A program made the translations under genes and the position numbers. Below, one piece after another: positions 58,734-64,000 of a stretch of 64,000 bases of DNA (the stretch's first letter is position 1; each line of letters begins with the position of its first letter). Origin of the DNA: GCA-2720865 sp047630275 (GTDB taxonomy: Bacteria; Bdellovibrionota; Bacteriovoracia; Bacteriovoracales; Bacteriovoracaceae); the NCBI GenBank assembly GCA_047630275.1, contig JBLHVN010000002.1, positions 124,001 through 188,000 of the forward strand, given 5' to 3'. The notes below the pieces were generated by a model. The model was given only the letters and a program-made list of their open reading frames with translations. It was not told the origin of the DNA and did no database searches.

Positions 58734-59882
58734 TTAATCAAGATCTATTGGCTCACTGACGCCTTTCCATTCAGTCCAGACATAGGGCTTGATCCTCGCT
58801 CCAGGTAATCCATCTTTTCCCATTTTCCCAACTGATCCTTTTTCACCATGGCTTCCGGCCCTTCCTCCGGAACCACTTAACCCTGATGCTCCAGTGCTTC
58901 TCCACAGTGAACCGTCTCCACCACGTCCACCGCCGCCGCCAGCTCCTCTTACTCCAGGAACTCCGCCAGCTCCGGCCGTTGCTCCAACGCCCCCTCTTCC
59001 ACCATAGTTTTCAATCTTAAAATCAATCTTCTTTAGCTTGTTTTTCTTTAACCACTTCTCTGGTTTATAGATGATATAGACGCCACCGCCGTTTCCACCA
59101 TCACCGCCATCTCCGCCGTCACCGCCATTTCCACCGTGACCAGCATTTCCGCCAGCTCCGCCATGACCGCCGCGAGAAGCGCCATAGCCATATTTACCCG
59201 CGCCACCAGAGCCCCCATTTCCACCGCGGCCACCATCTCCACCAGCACCACCGTCTCCACCGGGTCCACCGACTTGACCATTTTCTCCATGAGAATAGAT
59301 TTCAATTGAATTCACTTTCTTTACTTCTTTAAAACTAAGTAAGACGCTAAATCCGTTAGATCCATTCAATCCAAGGGCCCCTTTTTTTCCATCAACACCT
59401 CTTGATCCATGACCACCAGCCTTGCCATTTTGCCCCCCATGAGAGCCCCAGCACTTTGGAGGTTTTGGAAACTTAAACTCACAATGAGCGCTTCTCCCCC
59501 CAGCGCCTCCGCTACCATTGCTGCCATTTGAGGCTTTTGCTAGTTTGGCTAAGCTGGTTGGAACACCATGGATTCTTTTATTGCGAGATTCAATTAAAAC
59601 ATCTCCGGTTAGAAGAATTGTTTCAATATAGCTGTCACCCTTTATGATGAGCTTACTTCCCTCTAGAAATTCAATGCTCTGACACTTGATCTCCATGAGT
59701 TCATTTTCTTTTAATTTTTCTTTAGGAGTTATGCTCACTTCGTTTTCAATAACGAGAGATTCGCATTTAAAGTCTTTGCTGATGAAAACTTCTTCATCAT
59801 TTAATCTAAGTCTTCCCGCAAAGGCCGTGCTTAAGCTCATCAAGATTGCTGCAGACAAGGCAGCTGTCTTTAAATAATTCAT
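58734..59882 (-). CDS. secreted Gly-rich protein, paralogue of the 57489 product
   Basis: The start is ATG 59882 (AAAGGAAATAAG before it), giving a clean signal peptide (MNYLKTAALSAAILMSLSTAFA). The product is 382 residues. The N-terminal beta domain with FKCESLVIEN and IKCQSIEFLEGS matches that of the next gene. Residues ~115-345 are Gly-rich repeats (GGSGGAGKYGYGASRGGHGG, GGNGGDGGDGGDGGNGG), with a Cys pair in a HCEFKFPKPPKCWG insert. It ends with GLPGARIKPYVWTEWKG. First gene of a four-gene unit. Function as extracellular fibre is inferred. Confidence 0.75.
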   Translation of the reverse strand: MNYLKTAALSAAILMSLSTAFAGRLRLNDEEVFISKDFKCESLVIENEVSITPKEKLKENELMEIKCQSIEFLEGSKLIIKGDSYIETILLTGDVLIESRNKRIHGVPTSLAKLAKASNGSNGSGGAGGRSAHCEFKFPKPPKCWGSHGGQNGKAGGHGSRGVDGKKGALGLNGSNGFSVLLSFKEVKKVNSIEIYSHGENGQVGGPGGDGGAGGDGGRGGNGGSGGAGKYGYGASRGGHGGAGGNAGHGGNGGDGGDGGDGGNGGGVYIIYKPEKWLKKNKLKKIDFKIENYGGRGGVGATAGAGGVPGVRGAGGGGGRGGDGSLWRSTGASGLSGSGGRAGSHGEKGSVGKMGKDGLPGARIKPYVWTEWKGVSEPIDLD

Positions 59883-60171
59883 CTTATTTCCTTTGTTCAA
59901 TCTCTTCATTTTTAATGTGGGTGGAACTTAGAAAAGATTTGATGGGATTAAAAAAAGAAAACGAATTTCATGGTTTTTCTTATTCAGTTGATTATTCTTA
60001 GGGGGCCTAATCAATTATCTAATTGAATTCACGTTTAAGATTAACCAGATGATTAACAAAATAGACCAGTCAGTATTCAATGATCAGCTGTAGAGGTATT
60101 AGTCATCTCAAAGGCCATAAGTGCCTGTTTTTAAGATCAATTAATGGCCTAATTCCTGCAATATTAAAGGC

Positions 60172-61389
60172 ATGTCTTTTATAAAACGCTCATTCATCTT
60201 GATGTTGATCGCTCTTGTGAGTCTTTCCACTCTTATAGCTAAAGAGGTGGTCCTGTATGAAAACGCTAAGCAGGTTCCTGATTATGAAGCGCGCTTAAAG
60301 TCTATTGCCCCTGGGGATGAATTGATCTTCAGCGATAATCAAAGGCTCACCATCGTCAAAAAGCTCGGCCAAGGGGGAAGCTCTCAGATCTTTGAGACCT
60401 CCACAGGAAAAGCAGTTCGGCTCACCAATTACTATAGAACTGGATCTTATTTTAATGGTTATTTAAGCGCGGCCTTAAAGCTTCAAAAATCAGATTTTCT
60501 CCTTTTACCTGAACTCTTTGACCGCCAAAGTAATATCAAAGAATACCTCTTAGTTGAAAAGGTCGACGTTTTGTTCACAATGGAAGACTTTCTCAAAGGG
60601 AATTACCAATCAGACCTATCAAAGACTCAGCTTGAATCTAAGATCTTTGACTTTGCTGAAACCACAGCACAACTTGATACTATCAGGGATTTTAAACCGG
60701 CCAATATTGTTTGGGACGGTGATCAGTGGCGCCTCTTAGATTTTGACGATGGTCCTATCTTTGCTTCAGGCCCTAATGATAGTACGGTTTTTGACTACGC
60801 CCCTAAGCAGGGTAAGTATATGCGAGAGCTTCCTGAGGATATGATCGCAAGAATAAATGAGCGCATCAAAGAAGTTAGGGCCAGTGCGGGATTTACCTTC
60901 ATTCAAAATACAAGAGAGGCCTTAGAGTCAAAAAAAGAAGCTCTCAAAGAAACCTCACGCCTTAAAAAGAAGGCCAAAGAGCTGCCTACTTCAGTCCTTG
61001 TTGATGATGATATAGATTCCTTTTTAAAACACGCCAAGAAAATGAGTGTGCCTCAAAGAATGGAAATGTATAAGAACTGGAGCGAGAGGCTCTTGCATCA
61101 CGCCTATAAAGATCCTTCGATCCTAAAGCATATTCAAATCTATAATGCTATTAATATGAATCATCTTGGAAATCCATATGTCCTCGTTCACGACGCTCTA
61201 TCGCAACAGAATAAGAACCTACAAGATATAATCTACTATATGAAGGCCTATGGATTAAAGAATTCTTCGAAGATCTTTGAAGACGAATTACTCGGTCCTA
61301 TCCGCCAGTATGAATCTCTTCATGGAAAAGTACGACAGCCCCTTACCAAAAGAAGCTGCCGTACACTCCTGCGTGGCCTTTTTCTTTAG
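60172..61389 (+). CDS. secreted protein-kinase-like protein
   Basis: A 405-residue protein with an N-terminal signal peptide or anchor (to about residue 23) followed by a kinase fold. The glycine loop is LGQGGS (65-70). AVRL (81-84) has Arg83 where kinases carry the ATP-binding Lys. The catalytic loop RDFKPAN has Asp173, Lys175 and Asn178, and DFDDG (190-194) stands in for DFG. About 200 helical residues follow. A kinase fold with a signal peptide is unusual and suggests an exported or periplasmic kinase, or a pseudokinase given Arg83. No strong ribosome site. Confidence 0.6.
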   Translation: MSFIKRSFILMLIALVSLSTLIAKEVVLYENAKQVPDYEARLKSIAPGDELIFSDNQRLTIVKKLGQGGSSQIFETSTGKAVRLTNYYRTGSYFNGYLSAALKLQKSDFLLLPELFDRQSNIKEYLLVEKVDVLFTMEDFLKGNYQSDLSKTQLESKIFDFAETTAQLDTIRDFKPANIVWDGDQWRLLDFDDGPIFASGPNDSTVFDYAPKQGKYMRELPEDMIARINERIKEVRASAGFTFIQNTREALESKKEALKETSRLKKKAKELPTSVLVDDDIDSFLKHAKKMSVPQRMEMYKNWSERLLHHAYKDPSILKHIQIYNAINMNHLGNPYVLVHDALSQQNKNLQDIIYYMKAYGLKNSSKIFEDELLGPIRQYESLHGKVRQPLTKRSCRTLLRGLFL

Positions 61390-61390
61390 A

Positions 61391-61576
61391 TCATGCACCT
61401 TCTCCTCCGATGTCGGTCCAGTAGGCCTCTAAGCGATCTTTAATTATAAGCTCGTTCCAATCTATGGTTTCATTGGTTTCGTACTTACGCTCTAAGTTCT
61501 TCGCGAACCGATTCATCCTCTCGTCTTCTTGATAAATGGAGAGAACGTCTTCAAATTTAACGGGCTTCTTTTGCAT
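61391..61576 (-). CDS. small acidic helical protein
   Basis: A 61-residue cytoplasmic protein (MQKKPVKFEDVLSIYQEDER...), charged and helical, ending WTDIGGEGA. Preceded by AAGGAGGAGG, a strong ribosome site, so translation is likely. It is second in a two-gene unit with the secreted protein at 61590 (13-base gap). Convergent with the kinase-like gene, 1 base apart. Unknown function. Confidence 0.6.
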   Translation of the reverse strand: MQKKPVKFEDVLSIYQEDERMNRFAKNLERKYETNETIDWNELIIKDRLEAYWTDIGGEGA

Positions 61577-61589
61577 TTCTACCTCCTCC

Positions 61590-61913
61590 TTAGATTGAGT
61601 TGCTTCCTTGAACTATGCTTTCATTTTCCTCGTAAAGATCTCTATAAGAGTCTTCACTATTGGGCAGCCCCTGATTCATCGATGAATCAAAGAATCCGCA
61701 AAACCGAGATTCCTCAGTTTTAAATAATGGTGTGTAGGAATCCACATATTTGTCTGGGCAAAGGCGTGCGTCTGTTAATGAATCTCCTTCAAGATACCTT
61801 TCAAAAAAACCGGGGTATTCTAAAGATAATGGACTAGACCCTTCAGCCACTGAGATTGGGATAAGTAAGGCTAAAAAAACTAGTATCATTAACTCAAGAA
61901 TATTCTTTTCCAT
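61590..61913 (-). CDS. small secreted protein, 107 residues
   Basis: A protein with an N-terminal hydrophobic export signal (MEKNILELMILVFLALLIPISVAEG) and AAGGAGGTTTTT directly before the ATG. The mature ~80 residues are acidic and Ser/Glu/Tyr-rich, with two cysteines (C52, C72), and unstructured-looking. No family recognised. Coupled to the downstream 61-residue gene. Confidence 0.6.
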   Translation of the reverse strand: MEKNILELMILVFLALLIPISVAEGSSPLSLEYPGFFERYLEGDSLTDARLCPDKYVDSYTPLFKTEESRFCGFFDSSMNQGLPNSEDSYRDLYEENESIVQGSNSI

Positions 61914-62106
61914 AAAAACCTCCTTGCTAACTAATTAATTTTTAAATACTTACACGCTTTTTTTTAAATAAAGCTTCCTCCTAAATTAAAAATAATATCA
62001 ATTCCATGGCCGTCAAGGCTGTGCCTTTAAAAAAGTCTCAAGATTTCTTGATAAAAGCCTGAGGGAAAGCAAAGGATATAGTTCGATAATGAGACTGGGG
62101 GAAAAG

Positions 62107-62475
62107 ATGAACGTACTCATTGTAGATAAAGAAAATCAGATTGCTGAAGCTCTAAAAGAGATGATCCTCCTAACTGAAGGTTATGAAAACGTAGAGATCA
62201 CTCATACATTTGAGAGCGCTCTCGGGCTGCTTAAGACAGCTCATTTTGACTTAATCATCACAGAGCTTTCTAAGATTGAACGTGAGGGAGAAGATTACCT
62301 CTTAGCATTTCGTAAGCTTAACAAATCAACCCCCTTCTTTGTCTTTTCTACTTTTTTTACAAAGGAAGAAAAGGATCAGTTATTATCAGATGAGCAAACC
62401 AAAATCTTCGTAAAGCCAGACTTCAAGTTCATGATGAAGGCCGTTGAAGAACTCCCAAGTAGTTTAAATCATTGA
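62107..62475 (+). CDS. degenerate receiver-domain protein with Glu at the phospho site
   Basis: The start is ATG 62107 (GGGGGAAAAG before it). The product is a 122-residue single receiver domain, CheY-like. The usual phospho-acceptor Asp is Glu53 (DLIITELSK), the second Asp of the acidic pair is Lys8 (IVDKEN), while Ser81/Thr82 and Lys103 (FVKP) remain. It therefore cannot be phosphorylated in the normal way. Glu may act as a permanent mimic of the active state. The intact receiver at 62569 is its close relative and probable partner. Confidence 0.75.
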   Translation: MNVLIVDKENQIAEALKEMILLTEGYENVEITHTFESALGLLKTAHFDLIITELSKIEREGEDYLLAFRKLNKSTPFFVFSTFFTKEEKDQLLSDEQTKIFVKPDFKFMMKAVEELPSSLNH

Positions 62476-62533
62476 AGTTATAAATAATTATTATCTACCT
62501 CAAGTTTTCTTGAGCTTAGCCTGAGCTTAACTG

Positions 62534-62545
62534 CAGCTAGCTGCC
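62534..62545. promoter_or_regulatory. perfect 12-base palindrome before the CheY-like gene
   Basis: GCAGCTAGCTGC, 23 bases before the start codon, preceded by a repeated GAGCTTA (two copies a few bases apart, both on the plus strand). The position fits an operator or binding site for a dimeric regulator. Not tested. Confidence 0.35.
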
Positions 62546-62568
62546 CGAAAATAAGGAAAGAGGTAAAC

Positions 62569-62940
62569 ATGAAAGTACTTATAGTTGATGATGAAGTTGA
62601 AATTGTCTCCCTATTAAAAGAATTCGTTCTTGAAATCTTTGATGAAGTTGAAGTGGCCTACGACGGTATTGAGGCCATGGAAGCCTTTCGAAGCCAAAAG
62701 TTTGATCTTATCATCTCTGATCTTAATATGAAGAACTCTGATGGAATTGAATTTCTCTCAGAAGTGCGAAAACTCGACTTACATATTCCTTTTTACATCC
62801 TCACTTCCTTTGTTGGCATTGAAGATGAGTCCATCCTAGAGAACTTAAACGTGACAGAGGTCTTTACCAAACCTAGGTTTGATCCCTTGCTTGAGGCCAT
62901 CAAAAAGCATCATCCAGAAAATCAGACTGCTTTAGCTTAG
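62569..62940 (+). CDS. stand-alone receiver-domain response regulator (CheY-like)
   Basis: A 123-residue single receiver domain with intact acidic pair Asp7/Asp8 (VDDEVE), phospho-acceptor Asp51 (ISDLNMK), Thr79 and Lys101 (FTKP). No output domain, so it probably signals by protein contact, like CheY or a phosphotransfer relay. AAGAGGTAAAC precedes the ATG. No kinase gene adjoins. It follows the degenerate receiver gene by 93 bases. Confidence 0.9.
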   Translation: MKVLIVDDEVEIVSLLKEFVLEIFDEVEVAYDGIEAMEAFRSQKFDLIISDLNMKNSDGIEFLSEVRKLDLHIPFYILTSFVGIEDESILENLNVTEVFTKPRFDPLLEAIKKHHPENQTALA

Positions 62941-62980
62941 ATCCCCTTTAGGCCGATTCAAATTCTACCGATGAGAACTT

Positions 62981-63508
62981 ATGAAAAGCGCTCTAATCCT
63001 ATGCCTATTCATCTGCTTTACTGCCGGCGCTGAAAACTACAAGCGCAAGCTCTACCCCCACTGGGTAGACGAAGATGACGACTGCCAAAACTCCCGCATG
63101 GAAACCCTGATTAAAGAAAACACAGGGGAATTAAAGTTTAAGAAAAACAAGGGCTGCTCCGTCACTTGGGGAAGATGGTATGACCCTTACTCAGGTAAGA
63201 CTTTTACAAAGGCCTCAGACCTCGACATTGATCATATAGTTCCCTTAAAGCATGCTCATCAAACTGGCGCTGATTCTTGGAGCCGTAAAAAGAGACGCGC
63301 CTTTGCCAATGATCCTATGAATCTAATTCCCGTTTCAAAAAGCTTGAACCGCCAAAAAGGCGCTAAAAATCCTACCCGCTGGATGCCTCCCAACAAGAGT
63401 TTTCATTGTGAGTACGTCACCAGATGGAAGGCGGTTAAGAAGAAGTACGGCCTTCGTAGTTCAGGGCGAGAGCTCGCCTCTGTTCAGAAGAATTGTCCTC
63501 AAAAGTAA
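62981..63508 (+). CDS. secreted HNH-family nuclease
   Basis: A 175-residue exported protein (signal peptide to about residue 17). SDLDIDHIVPLKHAHQTGA (about 83-101) carries the HNH-type DHIVPL motif. FANDPMNLIPVSKSLNRQKGAKNP and WMPPNKSFHCEYVTRWK are typical of the extracellular HNH nuclease family with GxxxC/NxxN features. It cuts DNA outside the cytoplasm; with the S1/P1 nuclease it would help degrade nucleic acid for uptake. Its stop is part of a REP-like repeat (63503-63538). Confidence 0.88.
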   Translation: MKSALILCLFICFTAGAENYKRKLYPHWVDEDDDCQNSRMETLIKENTGELKFKKNKGCSVTWGRWYDPYSGKTFTKASDLDIDHIVPLKHAHQTGADSWSRKKRRAFANDPMNLIPVSKSLNRQKGAKNPTRWMPPNKSFHCEYVTRWKAVKKKYGLRSSGRELASVQKNCPQK

Positions 63509-63538
63509 CCAGGTACCACCTATTGAAACCAGGTAGCT
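63503..63538. repeat. REP-like repeat, third copy
   Basis: AAGTAACCAGGTACC (63503-63517) is identical to 49304-49318 next to the RAYT gene. A second, related unit AACCAGGTAGCTAC follows within 20 bases. It lies at the junction of two convergent genes, where REP elements are usually found. The stop codon of the nuclease gene is inside it. Confidence 0.7.
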
Positions 63539-64000
63539 ACTTTATAAGGACCCTTAATTTATTCAAGAACTCCTCTTTATCTTTTCCTTTGATAAAAAAG
63601 CTTCTCTTAGATCCATTAGGGGAAATTTCAAGCTCTATCTCTCGCCCAAGAGACATGCTTCCAAAAGTCATCATTTTATCTATCAAGACAAAGTTACAAC
63701 GGGAGTTTCCTTCACCGTAAATATTATTGAGAATTCCAGAAGACTTTCTTCCTTCTCTTAATTTCTCATTCCCTTTAAGCTTATTATTTAAAGTCGCTAA
63801 GATTGAAACCGTATCGCATAGACCTACAAAATCTGAATCGTCTAGGTGACCAACGCAAGGAGTGCCGGACTCAGAAGGACCATTTCCATATTCAGAACTT
63901 AGGCCTTTATCAAAGAGCCCCTCTTCTTCAAGAAGGAAAAGTTTATCATTGACGCTCATACCATCTTTGCAAATAACATTAGGGTCTGCTCCAACTGACA
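63537..64000 (-). CDS. hypothetical protein, partial at the right edge
   Basis: The frame is open from the window edge, so the ATG at 63959 is probably internal; upstream codons (SVGADPNVICKDG) read on without a stop. At least 154 residues are seen. Content is mixed with Cys residues (PCVGHL, GLCDTV, SRCNFV) and strands with basic turns (RSFFIKGKDKEEFLNKLRVL). No domain recognised. Its 3' end overlaps the edge of the REP-like repeat. Convergent with the HNH gene. Confidence 0.6.
   Translation of the reverse strand, partial: SVGADPNVICKDGMSVNDKLFLLEEEGLFDKGLSSEYGNGPSESGTPCVGHLDDSDFVGLCDTVSILATLNNKLKGNEKLREGRKSSGILNNIYGEGNSRCNFVLIDKMMTFGSMSLGREIELEISPNGSKRSFFIKGKDKEEFLNKLRVLIK

Overview
The window is an AT-rich, gene-dense bacterial chromosome segment. 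I find about 73 protein genes, no rRNA or tRNA gene and no CRISPR array. Many genes carry a Sec signal peptide or lipobox. Several features suggest a Gram-negative delta-type lineage, most likely Bdellovibrionota (Bacteriovorax/Halobacteriovorax-like predators). These are: secreted nucleases, peptidoglycan enzymes and glycerophosphodiesterases; outer-membrane barrels; an RND pump; a CarD-like regulator; monomeric isocitrate dehydrogenase; and good matches to the FliA (sigma-28) promoter consensus. The lineage is an inference from gene content; no marker gene in the window proves it.

Layout. 1-8.7 kb: housekeeping and small secreted proteins (CoA-binding protein, DEAD-box helicase with MsrA, S1/P1 nuclease, GrpB-like protein, an XRE regulator with a putative operator, a CarD-like protein). 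8.8-11.4 kb: an osmoprotectant-type ABC importer whose substrate-binding domain is fused in front of the permease, then SUI1/YciH. 11.5-19.3 kb: cell-wall enzymes (3D domain, L,D-transpeptidase), ArfB, an Arg-rich repeat protein and a Kazal-like lipoprotein behind FliA-type promoters, a DUF523/DUF1722 protein and an RNase D-like exonuclease. 19.4-30.9 kb: PhnA, Icd, HPF, NUDIX, YihY, a secreted HExxH protein, a phosphoesterase, GNAT, an orphan RND permease and a GDPD. 31-36.5 kb: a lytic transglycosylase, a duplicated-domain secreted protein, PurU and a dimethylglycine-dehydrogenase-like flavoprotein. 36.7-38.8 kb: a porin / FMN-binding protein / membrane-cytochrome-like operon. 38.8-48.5 kb: a secreted HExxH lipoprotein, then a seven-gene run of secreted Cys-containing proteins that I cannot assign to a known system, closed by a strong terminator. 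48.6-49.3 kb: a RAYT-type transposase flanked by REP-like inverted repeats, with a third copy at 63.5 kb. 49.3-55.3 kb: a thioesterase, a second GDPD, lipoproteins, a methyltransferase, an APH-like kinase and an inositol-phosphatase-like enzyme. 55.4-59.9 kb: an operon encoding two collagen/polyglycine-like secreted proteins, a MACPF-like secreted protein and a lipoprotein. 60.2-64 kb: a secreted kinase-like protein, two small proteins, two stand-alone receiver proteins (one with Glu in place of the phospho-Asp), a secreted HNH nuclease and a partial gene.

The best candidates for an undescribed system are the secreted cluster at 40374-48531 (two paralogous subunits, one carrying a CHIPPG-type Cys/His motif) and the Gly-rich/MACPF operon at 55376-59882. 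Both look like envelope or extracellular assemblies. The secreted kinase-like protein next to the second cluster is a third.
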